The notes under the pieces: generated by a model | What the model saw: only the letters and a program-made list of their open reading frames with translations | Told to the model about the DNA's origin: nothing | Databases searched by the model: none | Source of the DNA: Burkholderiaceae bacterium | Lineage (GTDB): Bacteria > Pseudomonadota > Gammaproteobacteria > Burkholderiales > Burkholderiaceae_C | DNA length: 64,000 nt | Reading direction: 5' to 3' | NCBI GenBank assembly: GCA_026125795.1 | Contig: JAHCKM010000005.1 | Coordinates: 186,001-250,000 of the forward strand | In this document: positions 49,612-64,000 of the stretch, one piece after another | How the letters are laid out: every line of letters begins with the position of its first letter | Position numbering within the stretch: position 1 is the first letter of the stretch | Program-made: the position numbers and the translations under genes

Positions 49612-50487
49612 TCACACCACGCCTTCGTACCAACGCAGCTTGCGGCGCAGCGTGGCGTAGTAGCTCCAGCCGCGCGGGTGCACGAAGCGCACGCGGTGCG
49701 CCGAGCGGCGCACGCGGATCTGGTCGCCATGCTGCAGGCTGGTGAGGCTTTGCATGTCGAAGTTGGCCGACGCGTCGCGGCCGGCGACGATCGAGATGCG
49801 CACCTCGCCCGAATCGGGCAGCACGATCGGGCGGTTGGACAGCGTGTGCGACGCGATCGGCACCAGCACCCACCCGGCGATGCCCGGATGAAGGATCGGC
49901 CCGCCCGCAGAGAGCGCATAAGCCGTGCTGCCCGTGGGTGACGCGATGATCAGGCCGTCGGCGCGCATGTTGGCGACGAACTCGTCGGCGATGTCGATGC
50001 GCAGCTCCACCATGCCGGCGGTGGCGCCGCGGCTCACCACCACGTCGTTCATCGACAGGCCTTCGAAGATGCGCGTGCCGTCGCGCCACACGTCGCCCTC
50101 GAGCATCGCGCGATGTTCTTCCTCGTAGTCGCCCGCCACCAGGGGTGCCAGCGCCTCGCGCACCTGGCCGACCGTGATGTCGGTGATGAAGCCGAGCCGC
50201 CCCTGGTTGATGCCGACCAGCGGCATGTCGTAGCGCGCCAGCTCGCGTGCCACGCCGAGCATCGTGCCGTCGCCGCCCACCACCACGGTCAGGTCGCAGC
50301 TCGCTCCGATTTCGGCCAGCTCGAGCGCACCGAACCGATCGATGCCGGTGGATCCCGCCGTCTGGCGCTCCAGCGACACCTTGAGGCCTTGTTCGTTGAG
50401 GTAGGCGGCGATTTCCTCCAGCACCGGCCGTATGCCATCGGCCTGATGCTTGCCCACCAGAGCCGCGTGACGGAAACGGCTGCCCAT
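49612..50487 (-). CDS. nadK: NAD kinase
   Basis: 291 aa. Phosphorylates NAD+ to NADP+. The conserved GGDGTM loop lies in [17 protein letters not shown], and [11 protein letters not shown] and [16 protein letters not shown] are further signatures. The ATG at 50487 ([13 protein letters not shown]) is preferred over an upstream in-frame start that would overlap the hrcA promoter region. It diverges from hrcA, the common arrangement in Betaproteobacteria. Confidence 0.95.
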   Translation of the reverse strand: MGSRFRHAALVGKHQADGIRPVLEEIAAYLNEQGLKVSLERQTAGSTGIDRFGALELAEIGASCDLTVVVGGDGTMLGVARELARYDMPLVGINQGRLGFITDITVGQVREALAPLVAGDYEEEHRAMLEGDVWRDGTRIFEGLSMNDVVVSRGATAGMVELRIDIADEFVANMRADGLIIASPTGSTAYALSAGGPILHPGIAGWVLVPIASHTLSNRPIVLPDSGEVRISIVAGRDASANFDMQSLTSLQHGDQIRVRRSAHRVRFVHPRGWSYYATLRRKLRWYEGVV

Positions 50488-50542
50488 GCAACGAATTACA
50501 CCACAGCGTTTTCCTGGGCCACGTACGCATGCGCCCGCTCCG

Positions 50543-50548
50543 TACAAT
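50543..50548 (+). promoter_or_regulatory. Possible -10 element of hrcA
   Basis: TACAAT lies 10 nt before the preferred hrcA ATG at 50559. If used, the transcript would be leaderless or nearly so. No good -35 is visible and no CIRCE element was found here. Confidence 0.3.
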
Positions 50549-50558
50549 GAAATTTGAC

Positions 50559-51584
50559 ATGGACGAGCGCGCGTTATCGCTGCTGAAGACCCTGGTCGAA
50601 CGCTATATCGCCGACGGCCAACCGGTGGGCTCGCGCACGCTGTCGCGTGCTTCCGGCCTTGAATTGTCGCCGGCGACCATCCGCAACGTGATGGCCGATC
50701 TCGAGGAACTGGGCCTGATCGCCAGCCCGCACACGTCGGCCGGGCGGATACCCACCCCGCGCGGCTATCGTTTGTTCGTCGACATGATGATGACGACGCG
50801 GGCGGCGGAACCGTCGCAGTTGAGCGTCGAGCTGCAAAGCGTGCGCGAGCAGCTGCAACCCGACCAGCCGCAGCGCGTGATCACGCAGGCCGCCCAGCTG
50901 CTGTCGAACCTGTCGCACTTCGTGGGCGTGGTCACCGCGCCGCGCCACGGCGGCGTGGTGCGCCACATCGAGTTCCTGCGCCTGGGCGAGCGGCGTGTGC
51001 TGGTGATCCTCGTCACCACCGACGGCGACGTGCAGAACCGCGTCATCATCACCGCGCGCGACCACACGCAGTCGGAGCTGATCGAAGCCACCAACTACGT
51101 CAACGCGCACTACGCGGGCCTCGACATCGAGCAGATGCGCGAGCGGCTGCGCGGCGAGATCGTGGCGCTGAGCGACGAGATCGCGCAGCTGATGCAAGCG
51201 GCGGTGCAGACCGGCACCGGCGCGCAGCAGCAGGACGATCAGGTGGTCGTCTCCGGCGAGCGCAACCTGCTCGGCGTGCAGGATTTCGGACAGGACATGG
51301 GCTCGCTGCGCAAGCTGTTCAATCTCTTCGAGAAGAAGACCGAGCTGATGCGCCTGCTCGAGGTTTCGAGCCGTGCCGACGGCGTGCGCATCTACATCGG
51401 CGGCGAGAGCGGCGTGGTGCCGTTCGAGGAGCTGTCGATCGTGTCGGCGCCGTACGAGGTCAACGGCCGCATCGTCGGCACGCTGGGCGTCATCGGGCCC
51501 ACGCGCATGGCCTACGACCGCATGGTGCAGATCGTCGATATCACGTCACGCCTGGTCAGCAACGCGCTGTCGCACAAGCAGTAG
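50559..51584 (+). CDS. hrcA: Heat-inducible transcription repressor HrcA
   Basis: 341 aa. Represses groE/dnaK-type heat-shock genes through CIRCE operators. The N-terminal winged helix is in [21 protein letters not shown], then [20 protein letters not shown] and [18 protein letters not shown]. The C-terminal GAF-like domain ends with [21 protein letters not shown]. In-frame ATGs also exist at 50529 and 50547; 50559 ([10 protein letters not shown]) fits the family. Its targets are not in this window. Confidence 0.93.
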   Translation: MDERALSLLKTLVERYIADGQPVGSRTLSRASGLELSPATIRNVMADLEELGLIASPHTSAGRIPTPRGYRLFVDMMMTTRAAEPSQLSVELQSVREQLQPDQPQRVITQAAQLLSNLSHFVGVVTAPRHGGVVRHIEFLRLGERRVLVILVTTDGDVQNRVIITARDHTQSELIEATNYVNAHYAGLDIEQMRERLRGEIVALSDEIAQLMQAAVQTGTGAQQQDDQVVVSGERNLLGVQDFGQDMGSLRKLFNLFEKKTELMRLLEVSSRADGVRIYIGGESGVVPFEELSIVSAPYEVNGRIVGTLGVIGPTRMAYDRMVQIVDITSRLVSNALSHKQ

Positions 51585-51597
51585 CCGCACCGCGTCG

Positions 51598-52008
51598 TCA
51601 CGCCTGCAGCACGCGCCCGCCCGAGGGCGCGCGCCAGGCCAGCAGGGCCCGCAAGCCCCGGCTCAGCCGTTCCACCTGCGTGCTGCGGCTGGTGCCTGAC
51701 AGGCACCAGTGCACGAAGTGCTCGCAGTTGTTGCTCCAAACGCGGTAGCGGTTCTCGCCGAGCCGCGTGCGTGCGCGTGCCACCACCTCGGTGCCGCCGA
51801 ACTGCGCCGCGCTCGCCGAGGCCGCCTGCACGCCGCGGCCGCCGGCAAACCGCTCGAGCGAGATCTCCTCGACCGGGCCACGACGGAACGCGCGGTGAAA
51901 GCCAGCGTAGTGGATCACGCGGCCCTCGCCGGCGTAGATGCCGTGATGCACGTAGCCACGGCGCGGCGAGGTGAGGTGGGTGCCCAAGGGCCAGGAGGAG
52001 GCATCCAT
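51598..52008 (-). CDS. LRAT-like (lecithin retinol acyltransferase domain) protein
   Basis: 136 aa. The NlpC/P60-related LRAT fold is indicated by GTHLTSPRRGYVHHGIYAGEG, with His21/His22, by VIHYAG (His33), and by NNCEHFVHWC, with Cys95 as probable nucleophile. Eukaryotic relatives are acyltransferases or phospholipases; bacterial roles are mostly unknown. There is no signal peptide from this start. The open frame continues upstream to 52203 without homology. It converges with hrcA, 13 nt between stops. Confidence 0.75.
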   Translation of the reverse strand: MDASSWPLGTHLTSPRRGYVHHGIYAGEGRVIHYAGFHRAFRRGPVEEISLERFAGGRGVQAASASAAQFGGTEVVARARTRLGENRYRVWSNNCEHFVHWCLSGTSRSTQVERLSRGLRALLAWRAPSGGRVLQA

Positions 52009-52201
52009 GGCTGTGCGTGCATCGGAAGGTCGTGTTCGGTGCTGCGCAGCATCGGTGTTGGCGGTGGCCGCCCGATGACACGCGGGGGCCCGGGCGATTT
52101 CACCGGTAACGCGGCGCTCGCGGGTTGAAACCGATGCACAACACGACAGGCGCTCAATGTGGGTGCGCCAGTCCCGGCGCGCGCCACCGAAGAGGCCTGC
52201 C

Positions 52202-52429
52202 ATGAATCACGCCGCTGTTCGTCGCCCGATGCAAACCGGACGATTCGTGCTGCGTTTCCCGTCGCTGTTCGACGGCGGGCGCGGCTTCGCCTTTCCCTGT
52301 GACGCGCTTGGCCAGGTGAGCCTGGACGCATTGAGCCCGCGCGCACGCCAGAACTACCTTTTCGCCAGCAGCGCCGTCGGCCGCGATTTCGGCGTGCCGG
52401 CGGTCGTTGCCGAAGCAAGGTGGCACTGA
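52202..52429 (+). CDS. Small conserved hypothetical protein
   Basis: 75 aa. It resembles small proteins I know from Burkholderiales genomes, with a RGFAFPCDALGQVSLDALSPRARQNYLFA core; the function is unknown. The ATG at 52202 follows AAGAGG. No membrane helix or metal site is evident. The stop is directly followed (1 nt) by the next tiny gene, which suggests a two-gene unit. Confidence 0.6.
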   Translation: MNHAAVRRPMQTGRFVLRFPSLFDGGRGFAFPCDALGQVSLDALSPRARQNYLFASSAVGRDFGVPAVVAEARWH

Positions 52430-52430
52430 A

Positions 52431-52574
52431 ATGAACACCCTGTGCATCCCTTGCGTGCTGCACGCCGCTGCAGGCCGGACTGGCACGACCAGCGCGCAAC
52501 AGGATATGGCGCGCGCGCTGCTCAAGGTAGCCTCGATCGGCACCGCGCTGGTCCTGTTGTGGCTGGCGAGCTGA
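52431..52574 (+). CDS. 47-residue putative single-pass membrane peptide
   Basis: 47 aa, from ATG 52431 to TGA 52574. It has two early cysteines (CIPC) and a hydrophobic C-terminal stretch VASIGTALVLLWLAS that could span the membrane. It starts 1 nt after the stop of the upstream 75-aa gene. There is no recognised family, and coding status rests on position and the complete frame. A tRNA gene follows 45 nt later. Confidence 0.4.
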   Translation: MNTLCIPCVLHAAAGRTGTTSAQQDMARALLKVASIGTALVLLWLAS

Positions 52575-52592
52575 TGCGACGCGACTCGCTTC

Positions 52593-52598
52593 TACAAT
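52593..52598 (+). promoter_or_regulatory. Possible -10 element of the CAU tRNA gene
   Basis: TACAAT, with transcription start expected near 52605, about 15 nt before the mature tRNA 5' end. The -35 (around CTGATG) is weak. Confidence 0.3.
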
Positions 52599-52619
52599 TG
52601 AGCGAACCAGTCGTGACGC

Positions 52620-52696
52620 GGGCCGTTAGCTCAGTTGGTTAGAGCAGAGGACTCATAATCCTTTGGTCGCTGGTTCGAGCCCAGCACGGCCTACCA
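52620..52696 (+). tRNA. tRNA with CAU anticodon (elongator Met or lysidine-type Ile)
   Basis: 77 nt including the encoded CCA. Acceptor GGGCCGT pairs with ACGGCCT (first pair G-U). The anticodon stem is GAGGA/TCCTT with loop CTCATAA (anticodon CAT). The T arm GGTTCGAGCCC is normal. The D arm GCTCAGTTGGTTAGAGC and anticodon arm resemble both elongator tRNA-Met and the Ile2 tRNA modified to lysidine, so identity is left open. Confidence 0.9.
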
Positions 52697-52715
52697 CTCG
52701 CGCGTGTGAGGCGCA

Positions 52716-55286
<2,571 letters not shown>

Positions 55287-55440
55287 CGCGGGCGGGCAGC
55301 CTTCCGGCGTAGGGGCCGACCATGCATCAACACCGGACCGCCTGCAACGACCGCAGCGGCCACGGCGGCGGCGATTCCGGTAATTGTTTGATACCTAACG
55401 GCGCTGACCGTGGTCTGCCGCCGGCGCTTACCCAGCGTCG

Positions 55441-55671
55441 TCAATCGTGGTGCTGTCGCCTGTCGATGCGCAGTACCACGCTGTCGCGGGTGACCTGGCG
55501 CCCCACCTGGTCAAGCGAGATCGGCTGCGGCCTGCCACGCTCGTCGAGCGTCTGGTCGCCGATCTCCACCAATGACCCGATGCGCACCCTGTAAAAGCCC
55601 GGCACTCCCGGGCCGGGAGGATCGGCTCCGTTGTTGCGTCTCTCCGTGAAGCCTTCGTTGAGATGGTTCAT
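55441..55671 (-). CDS. Small hypothetical protein
   Basis: 76 aa. No family recognised. Composition is polar with GFYRVRIGSLVEIGDQTLDERGR as a possible small beta-rich part. CAGGGA lies about 8 nt before the ATG. An overlapping open frame on the other strand (55322-55594) looks less gene-like. It lies between the hybrid kinase and a glycine-zipper lipoprotein on the same strand. Confidence 0.4.
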   Translation of the reverse strand: MNHLNEGFTERRNNGADPPGPGVPGFYRVRIGSLVEIGDQTLDERGRPQPISLDQVGRQVTRDSVVLRIDRRQHHD

Positions 55672-55789
55672 CGCGAAATCCCTGACGAACGGGCGCGCCG
55701 ATGGCGGACGCGCCTGACGATTTCAACGATAGCCGGGCCCACCCGCAAACGGATTGCATGCCATCAATGACCCCGATGCGCGTCGGTGG

Positions 55790-56251
55790 TCAGCTACGCG
55801 GCGCCTTCACCACACGGGCCTTGCCGCCGGTGGTGACGATGATCACCGGGTCGCCCGGCGCAAGCACCTCAGCGCCCTTGGCCTGCACGATGGCGCGGCG
55901 CTCCCCGTTCTTCAGCTGCACCAGGATCTCGAGCGCCTCTTCACGCGTGGCGCCTCGTTCGATCACGTTGCCGGCCACACCGCCAGCCACCGCGCCGAGC
56001 ACGCCACCGACGATCGCGCCCTTGCCCTTGCCGACCGTGGAGCCGGCCACGCCGCCCGCCACGCCGCCGGCTGCGGCACCCACACCGCTCTGCGAGCCTT
56101 CCACCGTGACCTCGCGCGTCGACAGCACCACGCCGTCGAGCACGTTGGACATGCGCTGCGCGTCCTCGCGCTTGATGACGTCGGGGCTGGTGGTTGAACA
56201 AGCGCTCAACAACAAGGCCGCGCTGGCGGCACACACAAGGATGAATCTCAT
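55790..56251 (-). CDS. Glycine-zipper outer-membrane lipoprotein (SlyB/Pcp-like)
   Basis: 153 aa. The lipobox LLSAC gives Cys18. Residues about 57-100 are a glycine zipper ([21 protein letters not shown] and [18 protein letters not shown]), as in SlyB/Pcp-type lipoproteins that sit in the outer membrane. The C-terminal part has [29 protein letters not shown]. It is divergent from the molybdenum hydroxylase genes across a 279-nt spacer that holds a small inverted repeat (CACGA-ATG-TCGTG, 56501-56513). Confidence 0.85.
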   Translation of the reverse strand: MRFILVCAASAALLLSACSTTSPDVIKREDAQRMSNVLDGVVLSTREVTVEGSQSGVGAAAGGVAGGVAGSTVGKGKGAIVGGVLGAVAGGVAGNVIERGATREEALEILVQLKNGERRAIVQAKGAEVLAPGDPVIIVTTGGKARVVKAPRS

Positions 56252-56530
56252 GGGGCACTCCTGATCATGGTGCGACGCTGCCGAGCCGCTGGCAAGCGTC
56301 CGCTGAACATCAACCGCGTGGGCAACGATCCACGTTGCTGTCGCGCAGGTGAACGATTCGGCGCGCTTGTGCTGGTTTGGAACAGCGCCTGCGTGCCCCG
56401 GATCATACGCGCCGGGTTTCCACTGATACGGTGCGGCTCCCTGCGCGCGAGCATGCAGCCCGACGGCCCGGAAGCCGGCGCTTGCGGTGCCGCGTCACAC
56501 CACGAATGTCGTGAGACGAAAGGGACACGC

Positions 56531-56994
56531 ATGGCGACCAAGTTCATCCTCAATGGCAAAGCCGTTTCGTCGACATCGCATCCAGACACCCCGCTGATGT
56601 GGGTCGTGCGCGACGAGTTCGGATTGATCGGCACCAAGTTCGGCTGTGGCATCGCCGTTTGCGGGGCTTGCACGGTGGATGTCGGCGGCCAGGCCGTACG
56701 GTCGTGCACCACGCCCGTGTCCGCGGTCGCCGGCAAAAAAGTCGTCACCATCGAAGGGCTCTCGGCCGACCGGATCGGCCGCATGGTGCAGGACGCCTGG
56801 GTCGAGAACAACGTCCCGCAATGCGGCTACTGCCAGGCCGGCCAATGCATGTCGGCCGCGGTGCTGCTGAAGTCGAAGAAGAACCCGAGCGATGTCGACA
56901 TCGATCAGGCGATGAGCGGCAACATCTGTCGCTGCGGGTGCTACACGCGCATACGCGCTTCCATCAAGCAGGTTGCAGCGAAGAGAGGTGCAGC

Positions 56995-56998
<4 letters not shown>
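56531..56998 (+). CDS. Molybdenum hydroxylase, [2Fe-2S] subunit (IorA-like)
   Basis: 155 aa. The small electron-transfer subunit of an aldehyde/isoquinoline oxidoreductase-type enzyme. The plant-type [2Fe-2S] site uses Cys39, Cys44, Cys47 and Cys59 (CGIAVCGAC). The second cluster uses Cys98, Cys101, Cys133 and Cys135 (CGYCQAGQ and CRCGCYTR). The ATG at 56531 has AAAGGGA upstream. The stop overlaps the start of the large subunit gene (ATGA). No FAD subunit is present, as in the two-subunit Ior class. Confidence 0.93.
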
Positions 56999-59298
<2,300 letters not shown>

Positions 59299-59330
59299 CG
59301 CGCAAGCGCGAGGCGCGCACCCGGAAGGAA

Positions 59331-59354
59331 GAAACGCGCCTGCGGGCGCGTTTC
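59331..59354. terminator. Bidirectional intrinsic terminator
   Basis: GAAACGCGCC-TGCG-GGCGCGTTTC is a perfect 10-bp stem. On the plus strand it is followed by TCCTGT with TTTC inside the arm; on the minus strand TTCCTTCC follows. It lies between the convergent IorB-like and HNH genes. Confidence 0.6.
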
Positions 59355-59376
59355 TCCTGTCAGGGCATGCCTGAGA

Positions 59377-60003
59377 CTACGCGTGCAAGCGGCTCGAGCG
59401 CGGCACGCTGGCGAGCAGGAACTCCATCTGGTCGGCCAGGATGCGGCGGCCGCGCAGGATCATGTCTTCGTGCAGGTTGGGCACGTAGGGCAGGTATAGC
59501 AGACTCATGCCCACCTCTTCCGGCAGGTGGTTGCCTTTGCGGCCGTTGCAGCCGCGGCACGCGGTGATGCAGTTCATCCAAGTGTCGCGCCCGCCGCGCG
59601 ACACCGGCACCACGTGCTCGCGGGTCAGCAGATCGAACACGAAGCGTCGGCCGCAATAGGCACACACGTGGCGGTCGCGGTTGAACAGCTTGGGGTTGGT
59701 CAGCGCCGGCACCGTGCGCCAGGCGCGGCTCGGCACCGCGCCCTTCACCGCGATGATGGGGTGCACCTCGATGCGCGATTGCAGGCCGGTGGTGCGCTGG
59801 ATGCCGCCGCGCAGCACGTGGAAGGTCTGGCCCAGTGTCCACGCCACGCCATCGCTGGCATACAACACCGCGGCCTCGCGTGGCGTGATCCACGCCTGCG
59901 GGCGACCGGACACATCGAGTTGCAGCACATCCACGGTGGGCCAAGACCTCCAGGGAAACGACGCACCGCAAGCGTATCGCAACTCGGCAGCGGTGTTCCG
60001 CAT
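59377..60003 (-). CDS. HNH endonuclease
   Basis: 208 aa. A ββα-metal nuclease domain: CAYCG (Cys114, Cys117), then REHVVPVSRGGRDTWMNCITACRGCNGRKGN, with His130 and the second Cys pair (149, 152) as zinc-finger ligands. The N-terminal part has VDVLQLDVSGRPQAWITPREAA, seen in a proteobacterial family of HNH proteins with no established biological role. A start at 60060 is also possible. It is not next to an obvious toxin, phage or restriction gene. A possible promoter (TAGACA, 16 nt, TACTAT) lies at 60130-60157 on the minus strand. Confidence 0.85.
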   Translation of the reverse strand: MRNTAAELRYACGASFPWRSWPTVDVLQLDVSGRPQAWITPREAAVLYASDGVAWTLGQTFHVLRGGIQRTTGLQSRIEVHPIIAVKGAVPSRAWRTVPALTNPKLFNRDRHVCAYCGRRFVFDLLTREHVVPVSRGGRDTWMNCITACRGCNGRKGNHLPEEVGMSLLYLPYVPNLHEDMILRGRRILADQMEFLLASVPRSSRLHA

Positions 60004-60128
60004 GGGTCGCGCGCGCCGCTCTGAGCGGCGCGCACTCCAGGACATCGGCTTGAAAGGCACCTGCTAGGTGCGCCAGCCTAGAAAAAGTAGGCACCTCGCG
60101 GCGACGCGGGGATCAGAAATCGGGTGAG

Positions 60129-60152
60129 AATAGTACGACCGTTCGTTTTATT
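60129..60152. promoter_or_regulatory. Probable TetR-type operator
   Basis: A 24-bp near-perfect palindrome: AATA, then ACGA-CCG-TTCGT, then TATT, with 18 of 24 positions symmetric. It lies 10 nt before the TTG start of the TetR gene and between the -35 and -10 of a divergent promoter match, an ideal position for a repressor. Confidence 0.6.
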
Positions 60153-60161
60153 GTCTACGTT

Positions 60162-60899
60162 TTGAACCCTCCCGACACCCGCGACGCGCGCGTCCTGCCC
60201 AAGGGCCGTCAGACGCGCGCCGCCATTCTTGAAGCCGCGCTCGGCTTGGCGTCGCACATGGGGCTGGAGGGCCTGTCGATCGGCGCGCTGGCCGAACTGA
60301 TGCGCATGAGCAAGTCGGGCGTGTTCGCGCACTTCGGCTCGCGCGAGGAGTTGCAGATCTCGGTGATCCGCGAGTACCACGAGCGGTTTGCCGAAGAGGT
60401 GTTTCGTCCCGCGATCCGCGAGCCACGCGGGTTGCCGCGGCTGCGCGCGCTGTTCGAGCGTTGGATCCGGCGCGTGTCGGTGGAGATCGACTCCGGCTGC
60501 ATCTACATCAGCGGCGCGGTCGAATTCGACGACCGGCCCGGACCGGTGCGTGATGCGCTGGCGCAGATGGTGCGCACCTGGCATGGCACGTTGGAGAAAG
60601 CAATTCGCCTCGCCGTCGACGAAGGTCATCTGCGAGCCGATACCGACCCCCACCAGATGCTGTTCGAGATCCACGGCCTGATCCTGTCGCTGCACCACGA
60701 CGCGCGCTTTCTCAAGCTACCCGGTGCGCTCGATCGTGCCCACTTGGCGTTCGAGCGCGTGCTGTCTCACCACCTGAACCAACCGGTCGCCGGCACCCGC
60801 CCGGCAACCCGGCGAGCTGTCGCCCCCGCCGTGCGCAGCGAGCCGCGCAAGCCGGCTCGGGCGGCCGCGCGCAGCGCCACCAGCCGCACGCGACGCTGA
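60162..60899 (+). CDS. TetR family regulator of the fatty-acid oxidation operon
   Basis: 245 aa with a TTG start. The N-terminal helix-turn-helix (about 16-65) reads RQTRAAILEAALGLASHMGLE, then LSIGALAELMRMSKSGVFAHFGSREEL. The ligand domain follows, with SGCIYISGAVEFDDRPG. The C-terminal 40 residues are Arg/Ala-rich and probably disordered. The palindrome 10 nt upstream suggests autorepression. The acyl-CoA dehydrogenase gene follows after 41 nt, so an acyl-CoA ligand is a fair guess. The TTG start is chosen because no ATG fits. Confidence 0.9.
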   Translation: MNPPDTRDARVLPKGRQTRAAILEAALGLASHMGLEGLSIGALAELMRMSKSGVFAHFGSREELQISVIREYHERFAEEVFRPAIREPRGLPRLRALFERWIRRVSVEIDSGCIYISGAVEFDDRPGPVRDALAQMVRTWHGTLEKAIRLAVDEGHLRADTDPHQMLFEIHGLILSLHHDARFLKLPGALDRAHLAFERVLSHHLNQPVAGTRPATRRAVAPAVRSEPRKPARAAARSATSRTRR

Positions 60900-60939
60900 A
60901 GCTTCACACCCGATCCCCGAGACCCAAGGAGCCACTCCC

Positions 60940-62730
<1,791 letters not shown>

Positions 62731-62768
62731 AAACCCGATCTGCACGACACATCAACAAGGAGCGAGAC

Positions 62769-63203
62769 ATGAGAGCAGCGATCGTCGCCGGTGCGCTGGC
62801 GCTGGCGGGGTTGTCGGCCGCGGCGCAGAACACGCCGGTGGGGCTGTGGAAGACCATCGACGACGACGGCAAGACCGAGAAGTCGCTGGTGCGCATCAGC
62901 GATGCGGGCGGCGTCCTGAGCGGCAAGATCGAGAAGATCTTCGACCCGACCAAGCAGGATTCCAAATGCGACAAGTGCACCGACGATCGCAAGGACCAAC
63001 CGGTGCTGGGCATGGTGATCCTGCGCAACCTCAAGCAAGACGCCGATGACAAGGAAGTCTGGAGCGGCGGCGAGGTGCTCGATCCCAACAACGGCAAGGT
63101 CTACAAGACCCGCTTGAAGCCGATCGAAGGCGGCAAGCAGCTGCAGATGCGCGGCTACATCGGGCCTTTTTACCGCACGCAGGTGTGGCAACGCGTCGAA
63201 TAG
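62769..63203 (+). CDS. DUF2147 domain periplasmic protein
   Basis: 144 aa. The signal peptide ends near LSAAA (residue 19). The DUF2147 domain then starts NTPVGLWKTIDDDGKTEKSLVRI and continues with GKIEKIFDPTK, the CDKC pair and KVYKTRLKPIEGGKQLQMRGYI. The family is lipocalin-like in pattern and of unknown function. It is 38 nt after the acyl-CoA dehydrogenase and 30 nt before the next gene, so it is part of the operon; such proteins recur in Burkholderiales fatty-acid oxidation operons. Confidence 0.88.
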   Translation: MRAAIVAGALALAGLSAAAQNTPVGLWKTIDDDGKTEKSLVRISDAGGVLSGKIEKIFDPTKQDSKCDKCTDDRKDQPVLGMVILRNLKQDADDKEVWSGGEVLDPNNGKVYKTRLKPIEGGKQLQMRGYIGPFYRTQVWQRVE

Positions 63204-63233
63204 ACGCACACAGCATTGGTTGGAGAAACCGCA

Positions 63234-64000
63234 GTGAATCGATTCGTGGTGCGCAAGGTGGCCGTGCTCGGAGCCGGCGTGATGGGTGCGCAGATCGCCG
63301 CCCATCTGGTCAACGTGAAGGTGCCGGTGGTGCTGTTCGACCTGGCAGCGAAGGAAGGGCCGAAGAACGGGATCGTGTTGAAGGCCCTCGACGGGTTGAA
63401 GAAACTCAAGCCTTCGCCGATCGGCGTGGCCGACGAGGTGAGCCTGATCCAGGCCGCCAACTACGACGAGCACCTGGAGCAGCTCAAGGGTTGCGATCTG
63501 GTGATCGAGGCGATCGCCGAGCGCATGGACTGGAAGCTCGACCTGTACAAGCGCGTCGCGCCCTACGTGGCGCCGCATGCGATCGTCGCATCCAACACCT
63601 CCGGCCTGTCCATCACCAAGCTGTCGCAGGCGCTGCCGGTCGAGATCAAGCCGCGCTTCTGCGGCATCCACTTCTTCAACCCGCCGCGCTACATGGCGCT
63701 GGTCGAGCTGATCCCCACGCCGACCACGCAAGCCGACGTGCTCGACCAGCTCGAGAGCTTCGTCACCACCGCGCTGGGCAAGAGCGTGGTGCGCGCCAAG
63801 GACACGCCCAACTTCATTGCCAACCGCGTGGGCATCGCCGGCATGCTGGCCACGATGGTCGAGGCCGAGAAGTTCGGGCTGACCTTCGACGTGGTCGACG
63901 ACCTCACAGGCAAGAAGATGGGCCGTGCCAGCTCCGGCACGTTCCGCACCGCCGACGTCGTGGGCCTCGACACCATGGCCCACGTGGTCAAGACCATGCA
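63234..64000 (+). CDS. 3-hydroxyacyl-CoA dehydrogenase (5' part, runs off the window)
   Basis: 255 codons visible from a GTG start with GGAG 8-9 nt upstream. The NAD-binding Rossmann motif GAGVMG is at 13-18 (KVAVLGAGVMGAQIAAHL). DLVIEAIAERMDWKLDLY and the catalytic His segment GIHFFNPPRYMALVELIPT follow, then DTPNFIANRVG. It oxidises L-3-hydroxyacyl-CoA in beta-oxidation. The NAD domain at the N-terminus suggests a FadN-like enzyme, perhaps with a C-terminal enoyl-CoA hydratase part outside the window. Confidence 0.92.
   Translation, partial: MNRFVVRKVAVLGAGVMGAQIAAHLVNVKVPVVLFDLAAKEGPKNGIVLKALDGLKKLKPSPIGVADEVSLIQAANYDEHLEQLKGCDLVIEAIAERMDWKLDLYKRVAPYVAPHAIVASNTSGLSITKLSQALPVEIKPRFCGIHFFNPPRYMALVELIPTPTTQADVLDQLESFVTTALGKSVVRAKDTPNFIANRVGIAGMLATMVEAEKFGLTFDVVDDLTGKKMGRASSGTFRTADVVGLDTMAHVVKTM

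Noticed and set aside
55322-55594. 90-codon plus-strand open frame
   Set aside because: It overlaps the more gene-like 76-codon minus-strand frame, has no ribosome site or known family.

Overview
The window is chromosomal DNA from a high-GC betaproteobacterium, most likely a Burkholderiales member near the Rubrivivax/Methylibium/Leptothrix group. Signs of this are the mlaEDACB gene order, the bolA-murA-his arrangement, the rsmD-coaD-ferredoxin-pth-rplY-prs-tRNA-Gln-ispE-lolB block, a small protein linked to poly-hydroxyalkanoate granules, frequent GTG/TTG starts with ATGA or GTGA overlaps, and GC-rich intergenic repeats. I see no rRNA, CRISPR array, prophage or insertion sequence. No gap longer than 300 bases lacks a gene.

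Layout. (1) 1-2.4 kb: end of the Mla phospholipid transport operon (mlaE, D, A, C, B). (2) 2.4-12.4 kb: divergent zwf and pgi, then a general amino-acid ABC transporter (aapJQMP) behind a good -24/-12 (sigma-54) match, a tyrosine-type phosphatase and a HAD phosphatase. On the minus strand are a DUF2817 peptidase, an M20 amidohydrolase and two tandem substrate-binding proteins that share a perfectly identical 377-bp tract. (3) 16.3-23.2 kb: a molybdopterin oxidoreductase, a lipoprotein aminopeptidase and a storage-lipid group (PHA-system protein, acyl-CoA-binding protein, WS/DGAT acyltransferase, TPR protein, TetR regulator). (4) 23.3-34.2 kb: an ABC-2 exporter split by an antisense DUF72 gene, bolA, murA and hisG-hisD-hisC-hisB-hisH-hisA-hisF. 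hisD is fused in frame to a GNAT acetyltransferase, and hisI/hisE do not follow hisF. (5) 34.2-51.6 kb: housekeeping genes for RNA modification, CoA, tRNA recycling, PRPP, isoprenoids, lipoprotein sorting, oxidative DNA repair (mutM, a dynamin-like GTPase, mutY), RapZ, RecN, NadK and HrcA. (6) 51.6-64 kb: an LRAT-like protein, two tiny genes, a CAU tRNA, a MASE4 hybrid histidine kinase, a glycine-zipper lipoprotein, a two-subunit molybdenum hydroxylase, an HNH endonuclease, and a TetR-controlled fatty-acid oxidation operon (acyl-CoA dehydrogenase, DUF2147 protein, start of a 3-hydroxyacyl-CoA dehydrogenase).

How it fits together. From general knowledge of Betaproteobacteria, mla, the ABC-2 pair, bolA, murA and his usually sit together. 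Here about 21 kb of central-carbon, transport and storage-lipid genes separate mla from the rest, and the his run ends by overlapping rsmD. The most unusual single gene is the HisD-GNAT fusion. The best evidence of recent sequence change is the conversion tract in the tandem binding-protein genes.
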